Source: Bimastos eiseni (taxonomy: Eukaryota > Annelida > Clitellata > Crassiclitellata > Lumbricidae). From it: 64,000 nt of DNA. A model generated the notes under the pieces. That model was not told where the DNA came from and did no database searches. It saw nothing but the letters and a program-made list of their open reading frames with translations. The stretch is from assembly GCA_959347315.1 (NCBI GenBank), contig OY365807.1:14179818-14243817 (forward strand), written 5' to 3'. This document shows, piece after piece, positions 32,300-44,449 of the stretch. Position 1 is the stretch's first letter, and the number at the start of each line of letters is the position of its first letter. Made by a program: the position numbers and the translations under genes.

Positions 32300-34640
32300 C
32301 GAAGAAGATGGTTACCCCGTTGGTGGCCGTGAGTGATACAGACTGGGTGAGTCCCAGAAGGGACCGACTCATATATCGAGAGAGGCCTCGGTGGCCGACA
32401 GAGAGATAGACTGGGAAAAATCCCCGACCGTGCAGACCATGGGAGTTCTGGTGGCCGAGAAATATTCTTGTTGGCTATCTAGATCGGTCATAGTTACTCC
32501 TCACGATTTCCAGCAGGTTGTCGGATACGTGACCCCGTCGGTGGCCGTGAAAAATAGAGATCGGGTAAAGCCCCGAGCAACCGAACGTTACATCGAGACA
32601 GATTATGGCGACCGTTGAGACAATATACGGAAAGAATTCCCCAGTGTACACGTTGGTTAAAGGACGGGGAGGGCGGCCTTGTGAAGCCGTTGGAAACAGA
32701 CTGAGAGCTACCGGAGAAGCCGTTGACAAATACTGGAAAACATGAATACATTCGATAAATACGGGGAGGGTGACTCCATTGATGCGTTCGATACAGGGAA
32801 AGTTTCCTTTGGTGCCGAAAACCTGATCAATTGCGGGCGTCTCCGCGTGTTCTCTGCTCTTTACAATTTCCCGTAAATATCTATACTTGGCTACCTAACG
32901 TGGTCATAATTACTCCTCCCGTTTACCAGCAATCTGTTGATTTGCGTGTCTGATCGCAATGTCTTAGGTCGCGGTTTCCCCACGTATCTTTGCTTGAGTT
33001 ACTAAACGTAATATCTGTACTTGCGATGTCCCCGCAGTATGTCTTCTTTATTGTCTTACGATCTTTCGGTAAATCTTCTTGTTGGCTACTTATGTCGGTC
33101 ACACTTACTCCTCTCGTTTTCCAGAAATCTATTTACTTGTGTGTCTAGTTGCAATATCACGGTTTCCCCGCGAGGCGTCTACTAATTTCTTCTTGTAGAT
33201 CTAACTACACTTGACAGTTACCTCAGGTGCCTGTGAGAGAATCGAGTCTGAGGACTCAGAAACGAAGTTTGCGAGAGTTGGTGCATTACCGTTGGTCGGA
33301 GCTCTAAGTGACGAGTATCTAGATGATCCTACGGTGAGAGGAATAAGTGCAGTCCAAGGAAGTTACAGACATGTGAGAGTCTGGGTGATCGGATACTAAA
33401 GTATATGACAGATGCAAGCAGGCCGAGAAAGATACTTGTTGGCTACCTAGTTCGGTCATAGCTACTCCTGCCAGTTTCCGCAGGTTGTCGGAGACATGAA
33501 AATTCGGGTGGCCGCAAGAGATATAAGCCGGGTAGATTCCCGCAGTAGCAGCCGTACAAACCGAGAGAGCTGCCGGTGGAGCGTTGGCTCATACGGGGAA
33601 AGTTCCCCAGTGGATACGTTCGATAGAAATATCGGGGAAATTCCCGAAGGACCCGCTGGAATTACACGTGGAGGGTGAACACGTTAGAAGAGCACGTGAC
33701 AAACAAGAGAAACCACTGGTGCCGATTGATACCTTTAGGTTACAAGTCAAGTAACTCTTCTTGATGGCTTTATGGTCGTTCGATAGGTACTCTTGTTTGT
33801 TACCTACGTTGGTCATAGCTACTACTCCCGGTTTGCCGAGTATCAGAATATATTACGGTGTTGGCGGACAATTGCCAACGCAGAGGACAGTCAATCGTGT
33901 GCATAATAACTTATGCGTGTGAGGCCGGTATGCCGCACACGGAAATTGACCAAGAAGCACGTGAAAGTCTGGGCAGTCGAAAACCCAGGTTAGAGATAAC
34001 AAGTAGACCAGTAGACAAAGAATTGATCGATGCGTAAATATTACTGTTGGCTACCTACGCAGGTCATAGATACTCCTCCCGTTTTCCCGAAGTGTATCTA
34101 CTTGCGTGTCTGATTGAAGTGATCGATACGAGTACGTTTGGGTAATCGGGTATCCAGGTGAATACATGGTTGATTGTCGTCACACACAGTTCTGAGAACT
34201 GACTGAAGTGCGAGGTCGGGTCCCCTCGTGCGTAGGTCGGATCGAAGATATGTGTGCAGATAGCGAAGGTAACAGAGGGAAGACCTTCACTATCAGAGTC
34301 CGTGAATACCATGCCAGTTTCATTTTTATCGAAGCAGATTATATGTGTGTTGGTGGGTAACTGCCAACACAGAGGACGGGTACTTACTCCGTCAATTGTG
34401 GTGCATGACAAAATATACGTGTGCGGCCGTTTATGCCATATACGCAAATAGACCGAGAGATACGTGTTGAGCAGAAGGCGTGATAGATACGTGTTGGAGA
34501 TGACATGACTAAGAGCTGAGAGACCGGTAGTGTCTAGGACGACAGAGTTGAGAGAGTTGAGAACAGTAATGTCTAGGAGTACAAGACGTTCAATTGTTAC
34601 CGATAATTGTCTAGGCAGATATGACCTAGGGACTTGTTTC
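32300..34640 (+). repeat. Mosaic array of unidentified repeat blocks
   Basis: Three block types are interspersed. Block 1 (about 47 bp, TTGGCTACCTA..GGTCATA..TACTCCTCCCGTTTTCCAG) starts near 32470, 32888, 33092, 33440, 33799 and 34048. Block 2 (GGTGGCCG, then a hairpin 21 nt later) lies at 32322, 32390, 32540 and 33507. Block 3 (ATACGGGGAAAGTTCCCC with ACGTTCGATA) lies near 32628, 32755 and 33590. A further pair (TGCCAACRCAGAGGAC) is at about 33869 and 34363. GC and CpG content are higher than the flanks. No recognised domain. It could be a decayed multi-exon repeat gene, a transposon interior, or a structural RNA-derived array. Confidence 0.6.
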
Positions 34641-35415
34641 AAGTATATCTGAACCTCGTAACTTAAGAGAACGTTTGGTGTCCCTTATTGGCGATAGTTT
34701 CAGAGTCACAAGATGCTGAATGGTACGACATCAGGTAGACAGGAAGAAGAGGCTAGTAACTTGAAAGGTGGACAAGGTGAGGAAGACTCCTGCCGGTATG
34801 ATTATGAACCCTGTTTTGAGTACGGCCATCCTCAGAACGTTGCCCATCCGGCGACCGCGGAATAGGCAGAGTCAGACCTCGTGACTAATTCAAACAGTGT
34901 TACCTTTCTTGGAGAAGAGGCCCATCTTTAATCTTTACTGGTGAGAGCGAACATCCTGGTAGATATAGAGAGTAACCATTTGGCATTGAGATTTGACAGC
35001 GAAGTGACTCGGGCGACTTCAGACGTGTTCGCAAGCTGGAGTCGACACCGTCCGTTAGCGTTAGGCAGGCGCTAGGGCGGAAGAACGCCACAAAGCTCAG
35101 GAGAAATGATGGCAATTCTGAAGATATTGCTTATTCAGGGAGGAAGAATTTTAGGGTCGCAGTGTTTCTTGCCTCGATAGATCACTTGTTAGCCGCAATT
35201 CAGTAGAGATTAAAAGCTTAGGACGTGGTTAACGACAAATTCGGCTTTTAAAAAAATGACCTCGGTTTAACGGTGACCAAATGAGGGGTGCGGCAGAGAG
35301 GCTTGCGAATACCTACCCAGAAGACCTCAGTATACAAGCTTCCTTGAGGAAGTTATTCATTTCCACGAGTATATGAATTAACCTGAATCTGATGTGCGGC
35401 TAATTCAAATAGGTG
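34640..35415. other. Unassigned sequence after the mosaic array
   Basis: Moderate GC, several short open frames on the minus strand (34900-35115), none with recognisable similarity. Confidence 0.4.
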
Positions 35416-35864
35416 AAAATGATCAGAGGCGCGTTTACTGACTTTGGGGGCCCTAGGCGCAAACATTTTTGGGGCTCTTCTGAATTTGTACACAGAGTCT
35501 GAGGGTCGTCTATAAATGACGTCATGCGCCTATTTGAGGGGTCATACATATGTGACGATTTGTGACGAAACGGAGGGGAGTCTGTGATATGGGACGTCAC
35601 GTCATCACTTCAATAATCGAAATACGCAACTTTATTTAAAAATTTCACTCAGATAAACAGTGAGCCAACTTCCGGAAGCGAAGAGGCTCATAACATGCAG
35701 CCTTCGCTCTTACCAACACAGCTAACCGAGCTGATATTGATATTGACATAAATAAAGCAATATTATGAATTACCACAACACACTTGTCATGTGAATGCAG
35801 CTGCAAAAATAGAAAACATACGATATTTAATATATATTTCAAACGTGAGCCATGCTATGTCGTT

Positions 35865-36370
35865 TAAAATGTTTTCATTCGTTTGGGGCCCCCTGAGATG
35901 TTATTTTGTATGCAGAGGCGGCGATCTCGTTTGGCAGGTGGGCGGATACCCAATGAGAGGGGTAAGAAATGTGGGGGGACATACGTATACTCGACCCCCC
36001 GGGATCGCCGCCCCTGTTTGTATGAAATGTTTTTATTCATTTGGGGGCCTCTGAGATGTATTTTTTTATGAGATGTTTTCATGCATTTGGGGGCCCCTGA
36101 GATTTTATGTTATATATAACCTTTTCATTCATTTGGGGGTCTCTGAGGTGTTATTATCTAAGAAATATTTTCACCCATTTGGGGTCCCTGAGATGTTATT
36201 TTGTATTCAGTGTTTTCATTTCTTTGGGGTCCCTGAGATGTCATTTGGTATGAAATGTTTTAATTCATTTAGCGGCTCCCTGAGATGGTATTTTATATGA
36301 GATGTTTTTATTTATTTGAGGCCCCTGAGATGTTATTTTGTATTTAACGTTTTCATCATTTGAGCCCCCC
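35865..36370. repeat. 56-bp minisatellite inside the hAT element
   Basis: Unit contains TTTTCATTCATTTGGGGGCC and CTGAGATGTTATTTTGTATG; about nine copies, the first interrupted by the nested MITE at 35913-36016. Confidence 0.88.
35913..36016. mobile_element. Nested hAT-type MITE (104 bp), CAGRGGCGGCGATC ends
   Basis: Left CAGAGGCGGCGATC and inverted right CAGGGGCGGCGATC. Exact 8-bp target duplication TTTGTATG at 35905-35912 and 36017-36024. A second copy of this family lies in opposite orientation at 58139-58284. Confidence 0.93.
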
Positions 36371-36689
36371 TCAGATTTGGGGCCCTAGGCGCGCCTAGGG
36401 CGCCTATAGGTAAACGCGCCACTGAAAATGATGGGATGCTATTATTTTATTTGTTACTCCACTCATTACTTCATTTGTAATATTATTTTAACAAATTGTA
36501 CGAAAGGAGACAGTGAAATTTGCAGAGGGAATTTGCAAGGGCGTTAGGGATATCAAGCCTCAAGGGGCTCAAAGAAGCTCGACGCCTATGGGGCCTTGCC
36601 GTGGGTTAATACGGCTCTGGCTGGCGTACGTAGGCCTAATAGACTATGCGTATGAGTCCAAATTAAGTGGTCGAATCAAACGCCTCTTC

Positions 36690-37052
36690 TGGAAATGAAA
36701 ATCTGCTCAAATTGGATCAGCTCCCGTGTAAGCCTACCTTCGTGGCATCTGTATTGAGACTGACTGCATCTGGCCTACGTCTCAGATCCTTGGAGAGGAC
36801 TGACCTCCGTGTGCGGAGGATTAGGACTCGCTTCGGTGACCTCGCTTTCTTGGCTGCTTTTGGAACAGTCATCCACCTGTCAAAAGGATGACCGATTCAG
36901 TGGATTCATTCAAAACTAAATTGAAATTGTACTTGTTCACTAAAGCTTATCTTTTCTTCCGACTTCTTGTAGATTTGTTAGGCACCCTTGCAGTGGCATG
37001 GTCGCGTTTACGGCGCCTTATAGACTGTCGTTATTATTATTATTGTTGTTAA

Positions 37053-37108
<56 letters not shown>
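36690..37108 (+). mobile_element. LINE (L2/CR1-like) 3' end with (ATT)n tail
   Basis: Translation gives LRLRSLERTDLRVRRIRTRF, then a frame change to DSVDSFKTKLKLYLFTKAYL, the standard C-terminus of L2/CR1 ORF2 (..DSFKxxLKTxLFxxAF). Followed by GGCACCCTTGCAGTGGCATG, ACGGCGCCTTATAGACTG and about 25 ATT units (37029-37108). Confidence 0.8.
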
Positions 37109-37109
<1 letters not shown>

Positions 37110-37110
<1 letters not shown>

Positions 37111-40100
37111 TGACAATGAGAAAGCCATGATTTAAGGTGAAACCAAGAAAGATACAGAAACGCGCTATAGACCTACCACAAGATGGAGAAGACGACTGAT
37201 GCAGAAAGTTAATTCCATTTTATAAGAGATGTCTAACTACGGAATTCTAAAGTTCGAAGGTAGACTATAATAGGCTAGCAGCAAACAAGGATATAAGGTC
37301 AAGTTTCTGTGAAGCCGTAGAATGAATCGAGTCTTCAACAGTTGTAGGCCTATTTCGTCTGGTGTTAAAAGTGCTTACTTACTTAGGCGCTTGTAAACGC
37401 GTTTACATATAACGAAGACCCTAGTTTAGAGTGCAAATAGTTTATTTAGGTGAATAAGGCGTGAGGCAATCATTCAATATACAGGTCATGTCAGCAATGC
37501 GTACACAATTATAATTATACGGAACTCATTAGCGGCACGCTGTCACGTGACCAATGTTCTCTTTTACATAAACGAGCAAGGAATAAAGAAATATATTTTA
37601 TAAAAATATAGGCAACATAGAAGAGTTTTGGTTAAAGCCCAAGGTTTTGAGGCGTGGTCTAATGAATACCTGCCGCCTGCTAGCTACCAATCAGATCTCC
37701 CCAAAGCATCTCATCCGCCTGGGGTACAATCTTAGCCAAATTGGCCGCTGTTGTCAGTCTACCTAAATAGGCTCAAATGGGACAAGTAGACAGCTGAGGG
37801 AAATGCACTGGAGATAACAATTGAAACAATGATCGTGCTTCATAGTAGTCATCCTAATTATATGCATCTACACACCTGCACTTGATATGTCACTCATATG
37901 TCTTCGTGCCTGTATTCGTGCCTGTGTTCGTTGTGGAACAGAGCTAATATGACTATAGTTTCATCCCCTATGTATAGCACAGCACAGATTATATATATAT
38001 CTGTTATATATATATATATACCCTGGTCAATCGGTTGATGTGTCTATTCTCTGAATAGGGCTGCATAGATGAGGTTCCCTGTATGCTCGGACCTGAGCAT
38101 TTATTATAATACCTGGGGGTCACACCGACTACACTAAGCAGATCTCGCTCTCTCTCGCTCTCTCATTCTGTGTATATATATGTATATATACATATATTCT
38201 ATATATGTATATGTGTATATATATGCGGCGTTTGATAGAATTCATCTAATATTCTTTTCAGTCAATTTCTGACTTACACGCATATCTGTCGTTATTACGT
38301 CACTTTTAAATCAGCCTGAAGTCAAACCCTTGTGAATTCTATGTGCCGATGAAAAGAACACTGAACGAATCATATAAAACGTATGGAGAAGCTAAGGTTT
38401 TGGTAAACGGTCATGTCTAGGTCGAGGACATGAGAATTAGCAGTGCAGGTGTCGGTGAATGAAGAATCAAGGTTGAGGTAAAACAAGGGATGTGGACTTT
38501 TCTTGAGTTGTTCCCATACAGCTATAGGCTAAGGTATATTTAGGTTACTAGGTACATAGTCCTTCCTGTGCAGGTCTACACATCATTCAGCGCACCTCCT
38601 CAATTCGCCTCTGACCAAGCCCACCTTTGGGCTTCATCTCACGACACCTGTGCTGCCGCTGTGCGCGTGTGTTTAGGCCTATAGGATAGGTATATGTAGA
38701 GACAGATAGACAGACAGACAGACACACAATGCCAGCCCCATTCCGAGGCATGCACGCATTTCAATTGAAAGAAATTGACAGGCAGTGGACATCAATATGG
38801 GACTTCTTGACTGTAGCCCCACTCAATGAGTTCAGGTTTGATTGACAAGACAGTGGTAGCTCGTCATTCCGTTTGTCGCAAAACTGACCTCCCACTAAAC
38901 TTCTTCTTTAATAAATGTCGTAAACCTGCTTAGACATTTACGCATGCAATCAAAAATGATAAATTTCAATGAAGCGAATAGTGCAATATAAGATTAAAAT
39001 AAAAAGTAAGTCATTTGAAATTCAGATCGTTCTGAAAGCTAACAGGCCCAACATCCTCGCTGGTAGTCCATGGCAATAGCACGGTGGTTAGATGCTGAGA
39101 ATGCGACCCAGGACGCTCACTGACAGGCCACCAACCGGGTGTGCGCTAGCATTGGAGCCGGTAGGTCCAGGACCACCAGTCTGGCCTGTACACAATTAAT
39201 AATAAACACAAAAGCCAACGGTTAGAAACTAACAAGGACATTGGGATGGTGATGATGATGAGGATGACGACGACGATGTTAATGACGATGATGATAATGA
39301 AGATGGTGATGATTATAGTCAACGATTGGGACATACTTAGGGTATATCTTAATGATATACGATGCCGAAATTAAGTCTTCGCTGCAATGGTTCTTAAACC
39401 AAGACACTACTGCCTCGTCCTCTCATCTGCCCCATATCAGACAAATAATGCTTTAATCTGTCTGCATAATAAACCTGTTACGTTGTGTTAAACGGTCAGA
39501 GCAAACATCGCGCTACCTTTGTTCCTATCTGCGCCTGTGTCTGTCTGTCTGTGTAGGTCTGTATATATGTCTATCCGTCTGTCTTCCTATCTGTGTGTCT
39601 GTCTATCTGACACAGTCTGTGCCTCTGTTGTCTTCGTTAACTCACCTTTGACCGCCTCTCGGTGGGACGTTCCAGACGAAATGGCGTGGTGGTTTCACCA
39701 TCATTCTTTTTGCTGTCGGTATTGCCGGTCCTTTTCGACTCATTCGCTGTTACTGTCTGGTCGGTTTGTCCTGCTTTGGTTGGTCTTATTATGCGTGTGA
39801 GTGGCCATTACTAACTATAACTGTCTCTGAGTCGGTGTCCATCATCGTCTAAGACTGGCACGAATTTGTATATGACTGTGACATTTTTTCCGTGTTTGTC
39901 TGTCACTGGATCTTTATTCTCATCTGTGACTGTCTATACGACTTCATCTGATTTTGCACGTCTTGATTCAGACAGAGGCATCACGGCCAACAGAATCGTC
40001 AGCGCAACTAAAACGACGACGACTCTCATCACCAGTAGCAAACTGAAACCACTGTCATAATAGTCGGGGAGCAAATGCTATCCCGTGGCGGTTTTTGTGA

Positions 40101-40186
40101 TGGATATATGCGTAATTAAGCTCGAAATTTCGTCCACGATGCCTTTCTATCAACGAAAAATTCGACAGTGACCTCATAAGACTGCT
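37110..40186. other. Repeat-rich intergenic sequence
   Basis: Holds TA-rich tracts (about 38000-38020, 38165-38225), (GACA)n near 38700, a possible tRNA-like SINE piece near 39078-39125, GAT/GAC-rich sequence 39245-39315, and CTGT-rich sequence 39535-39605. No host gene recognised. Confidence 0.5.
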
Positions 40187-40189
40187 TTG

Positions 40190-41022
40190 GGTTGCCACGG
40201 TTACGGTATTACGTCATCGCCGACCGTTGAAGCTCGGGACCTCTCGCTTGAACTACAGCAACAGCGTCCAGTTTCAGGGCATATCTTCGACCAACATCTA
40301 CACATCAATTACATCGCCGATCGCTGCAAGAAATACCTCAAACTGATGCGCGCTATCGCAGGGACGCAGAACGGAGCCTCGAATGACACCCTTGTGATGT
40401 TCTACCGAACCCTCACCCGCTCCGTCATCGACTACGGCTGCGTCGCTTACGAGAGCGCTTCCAAGAACCAGAGGAAGAAGCTTAGTACAATCCAATACAA
40501 GGCGCTGATGATAGCCTCTAGAGCGCTACGAAGAACCAGTCTGGCCACCCTGCAGGTAGATTGCGGATAGATGGCACTCCACCTACGACGCAAGCAGCTG
40601 ATGATGGTGTACATCATGAAAATCAACGCCATACCGAGTCATCCGATGCGGACAATCGTTAGCGGACGGAAGACGAAGGCAGCCAAAGACGACATCCCAT
40701 CCGATCCGAGTCAAGGCGCGATAGATCGACAACGAGATCGCCGCGCCTAAAATCCCTACGCTCACCAACAGCGGAAGACCGCCGTGGCAACTACGTTCGT
40801 TCGTCATAGACATGCACCATTCTGATCAAGAAGATCCGAGTCTCGGACCACCCTCTCAGAAATCACCATCACCAGACTCCAGCTGGACCACTGCCTTCTC
40901 AACGCCCAGTTGAAACAGTGGAACCTTCACCCGGTCCGATGCTGTGACGTGTGCGGTAACGTCCAGGAAACGGTGCGCCACTTCCTACTGGAGTGTCCCA
41001 CGGCCAGGTGGACCTTCAGATG
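40190..41022 (+). mobile_element. Decayed LINE ORF2 C-terminal half with CCHC
   Basis: First part reads IADRCKKYLKLMRAIAGTQN, RSVIDYGCVAYESASKNQRK, IQYKALMIASRALRRTSLAT, the thumb region of a non-LTR reverse transcriptase. It continues after a stop with LHLRRKQLMMVYIMKINAIP and, from about 40907, DVCGNVQETVRHFLLECP, a C-x2-C-x7-H-x4-C zinc knuckle. Frameshifts and stops mark it as dead. It belongs to a different LINE clade from the fragments at 0.8, 17, 28 and 36.7 kb. Confidence 0.85.
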
Positions 41023-41204
41023 ATGCTGGAGTGGCCCTTAAGATTATACATGGACCACTCCCTTCGCAGATCTAGACGACGGAAGACAAGGAAACCAAGA
41101 CCAGGAGATGCACTGATCTCACGACACAAAAAAAGACCAAAGAAATGAAGACAAAGAAATTAATATTGAACATTTGTATACAAACAAGCTGAATTACTGG
41201 TAAA

Positions 41205-41270
41205 GCGAGTGCCCTTCCTGGATTCGAACCCGACTGTTGGCCCAAAAGGCCGAGGCAGATGGTCTATCTC
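41205..41270 (-). mobile_element. tRNA-like SINE or tRNA remnant (minus strand)
   Basis: On the minus strand CGGGTTCGAATCCAGGAAGG is an excellent B-box/T-arm. No acceptor stem or anticodon arm can be folded, so it is a SINE head or tRNA relic. Confidence 0.45.
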
Positions 41271-41273
41271 TCT

Positions 41274-41334
41274 GTCCCTTCTCTCTCTTCTCTCTCTTCT
41301 CTCTCTTCTCTCTCTTCTCTCTCTTCTCTCTGTC

Positions 41335-41377
<43 letters not shown>
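41274..41377. repeat. (TTCTCTCTC)n and (TGTC)n microsatellites
   Basis: Six CTTCTCTCT units followed by about ten TCTG units. Confidence 0.95.
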
Positions 41378-41944
41378 CACTCTATCTCTCTTGAACTTCG
41401 CTTGATGACTTAGCCGGAGATGAAGAAATCAGAGGAGATTAGAATTAAACAGATTACATCAAATCCAATCCAACAAATCTGATGCAATCTAATCGTATAA
41501 AATTATGGAAACTTTCATGTCGATATTCTCAGTAAAGAAAACTGGGTCGATGCAAGGCGCACAAATTAGTGGCCATTTCAGAGCGATTTTGTTCCTTTCC
41601 CTAAGTATTATAGTGGCTTAGATCTCTCTTTCTGATAAGCCTTTACGTCATGTGACGGCACAGATGGAACAAGGATGAGCGTTGCTACCTGATTTTTGAG
41701 CATGTTTAAAAATTCTGTTAATTATTAGGAATATTAGGCGACAATTTGAAACTTTCCTCACTCTATAGAAATCCCTATTCATGAAAATTGCTTGAATATG
41801 TCTAAGAGCCAGATTTCCATAGCTTCCTCTTAAAAGCTGTGACTGTCATGTCCACCCGACTCCGCTGAGACATGACTATCATCCAAACTCGTGAAAGGAA
41901 AACTTTTCTGCTATAATAATATTTCTGTTGGCTCCTAAAATAAC

Positions 41945-42175
41945 TTGTCAAAGAAGATCTCCATTTATAGTGCCTCTTCCCAGAGATAATCTTAAAAATT
42001 TCGATTTGAATTCCTCTGTTCTTCTCTCCAATTTTGTATGTCCAAACCTATTCAACCTTTCTTCGTGGCTCATTGTCTTTGTAGCCCAAAACAGTTGCGT
42101 AGCTTTCTTTGCTCTCTTTCCAACTTTCCCTTTTCTTGTTTCATTTATGTAGTATTCCAAATATGGCCTGACCCC
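41945..42175 (-). mobile_element. Decayed LINE reverse transcriptase thumb (minus strand)
   Basis: Minus-strand reading VRPYLEYYINETRK, KRAKKATQLF, MSHEERLNRFGHTKLERRTE follows the canonical VRPxLEYxxxVW..QRRATKxI..LSYEERLxxLxLxTLExRR. Altered at many positions. Confidence 0.55.
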
Positions 42176-42179
42176 GGTG

Positions 42180-43980
42180 ATTTGTTAAACCTCAGTATTG
42201 TAGGCCCATCCTTTTCTCTGATGACTATTATCATCATACCTAAAGTTGAGTTAGCTTTCTTTGCTGTTTCAGAACATTGCCCTGTCGGTTCTGCACTCTT
42301 GCACTAAAAATACCCTTCTTTTCCTTACTCCCCTTCAATACGTTAATCCCCATTTTACATGATAAAAACATGTTGTTTCTCTTCCAAATATGCATCACAG
42401 AGAACTTCTCCAAGTATAAAAGCATCCACCAGTCCAGTGACCACCTGAACTATTTATATCTTCTAACAATAGGCTGTCTCCATTTCTTTTTCACCACTCA
42501 ATGCTCTACATAGTTTTGCATCATCTGTAAACTTGCACAGTAATCTGAAGGAGTCAATGGGGAATGGACCCCACTCATGCACACACTTGGAACCAACCAA
42601 CGGATTCCCGTCGACAGCTGACAGATGGCACGGATGTTCCAACTCTCAGGACCAACTTCCTATCCAGTCAACTTGGCAATACGCAGCAACACTATCATAC
42701 GACACATGATGCATTCCATTGGCGTACGTGTCCACGATGGTTCTTCAACTCCGAGCTTCGAATCGTCATAAAGTCGCCACTAACAATGTCTAATTTGGTC
42801 AAATTTCCGCTCAGAATGTCCGGCTCTTTTCTAATTTATGCTCAATAATTTCCATCATTTCTCCAACCACCTGCGTGGGCTTGATGTCAGTACTTGATGT
42901 GGGCCTACTATTAAGACGACGTCTCTACGACTTTACGTCCGGTCTATTCCTGTGTGTCTCTATATTCGTCCATCTGCCTGTTCTTTGGCTCTCTCTCTGT
43001 TTGCCTGTCTGCGTATGCTTCTGTGTCTGTCTCTTTGTTTGTCTGCCTGTCTGTCAGTCTTTCGTCTTCCTGTCTATCGGTCTGTCATGGTATACATACG
43101 TGGTTGTCATCTGTCACAATGGTGAGCTTCCGTGCATGCCACGCATGCGCTTAGTGAGATATAAACATAGACTGTTGCATTGCTTTCCTTGTCGCTCTGC
43201 ATGGCTCACTGCTGCTCTGCCTAACCATCTGCCTATCCGCCTGACTGTCCCTCCAGTACGCCTCCCTGTCGATTTCTGGCGCGAGTCAGAGGAGCTACTG
43301 CCATGGAATTCAATTTGGAGACTGTCGATCTCTCCATTAGGCGACCTGATTCTCCGTCAGACCGAAGATCTTCTCATACAAATCTCATCGGAACGATGGC
43401 AACCATAAGTGCAATTGTCGTTCTAAGTCCCTACCCCTTTACCCTCACCCCACATGCCACCCCGTATTCCACCACCCTAAAACCTCTCTCTCTCGAAGTG
43501 TAGTGTTTTCAAATTCCTTAGATGGCAGCCATAAGTTCAATTGTCGTTCCAAGTCCCTACCCCATTACCCTCAGCCCCACATGCCACTCCCAATTCCACC
43601 ATGAATCCTCTTCTACTATGATACCTCGCATTACAATGAACCAGCGTTCATAGCAATACAGAACAATTTCATTGCATTAAAATGTAAAATAAAGAAGCAC
43701 ATAATTATGACAAAGCAACGCAGTGGATTTAATGTTATTGTGACCTAACTGCTGCCGAAGTCATTGGACACGTTACATAAGAAAGTAACTACAGTAGGCT
43801 CGCTCTGGGTGTTTAGAAATTCAACAAGTAGAAAATTAGCAGATGACCATTATGAAAAAAGGATTTCTTTTGGAGATTGGTGTATACCTGACATAGGCAT
43901 ACTGAAGCTGAGGTATACCTCAGAATACCAACTGCCAGAGCATGACTGCAAGTTGGAAATTTTAAATTTTACGCTGTGGC
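42180..43980. other. Intergenic with CTGT-rich and C-rich repeats
   Basis: CTGTCTGT-rich at 42945-43090. A diverged direct repeat (GCCATAAGTNCAATTGTCGT plus AAGTCCCTACCCC) at about 43403 and 43528, spaced 125 bp. No gene recognised. Confidence 0.5.
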
Positions 43981-44040
43981 GTATATATATACATTATATA
44001 TAATATATACATATATATATTATATATATTATATATATAA
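43980..44040. repeat. TA-rich microsatellite
   Basis: TATATATATTATATATATTA-type repeat. Confidence 0.9.
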
Positions 44041-44266
44041 GAGATTCATTTACAGATCTCGTTGTTCAACATCTTAATTGCGAAGTATTACATAATAAAA
44101 TGCATGCAGGAGTTTTACAGCTTCATTACACGAACACAGACAGAGCTGAAGATAATCATAGGATCCATGCAGATAGATAATTACATACAGACAAACAGCC
44201 AGACAAACAGACAGACGTACAGACAGAGACAGAGAGACGGAGATAGCCGATTGCAGATTATATTGT

Positions 44267-44440
44267 GTGCTTTATGCGACGTCTTCCGTTCCGTCGCCGG
44301 AAGTTTACCGCGAGAATGCAGACGAGATTCTCGGAGGAAATTATTGTTTCAGCGGCGCGGACTTCTCGGACGCCATGTTTGCTCAGCGGTGGAGCGCCAG
44401 GAAATTTGACCCAAGCGACGATCGACCCAAACAGACTGTG
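44267..44440 (+). CDS. Weak candidate first exon in a CpG-rich patch
   Basis: A local CpG-rich island-like patch in AT-rich DNA. ATG at about 44375 in context GACGCCATGT opens MFAQRWSARKFDPSDDRPKQ, followed by GTGAGG, a usable donor (about 44440). The upstream part of the same frame is also open. No family recognised and no downstream partner exon seen; it may be chance. Confidence 0.2.
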
Positions 44441-44449
44441 AGGAGACAC

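Larger units (their letters stand above)
35424..36424. mobile_element. hAT-type element (1001 bp) carrying an internal minisatellite
   Basis: Left CAGAGGCGCGTTTAC and inverted right CAGTGGCGCGTTTAC differ at one base. Exact 8-bp target duplication AAAATGAT at 35416-35423 and 36425-36432. The subterminal GGGGCCCTAGGCGC occurs at both ends. Non-coding; the middle holds about nine 56-bp repeats and a nested second MITE. Confidence 0.93.

Noticed and set aside
34064..34642. 192-codon minus-strand frame, the longest in the mosaic repeat region
   Set aside because: No domain, no periodicity in protein space, and the parallel repeat copy at 33.85-33.99 kb breaks the frame; the + strand reading is at least as conserved.
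41218..41240. Possible functional tRNA gene on the minus strand (good B-box)
   Set aside because: No acceptor stem, anticodon arm or A-box at the right distance; treated as SINE or relic.
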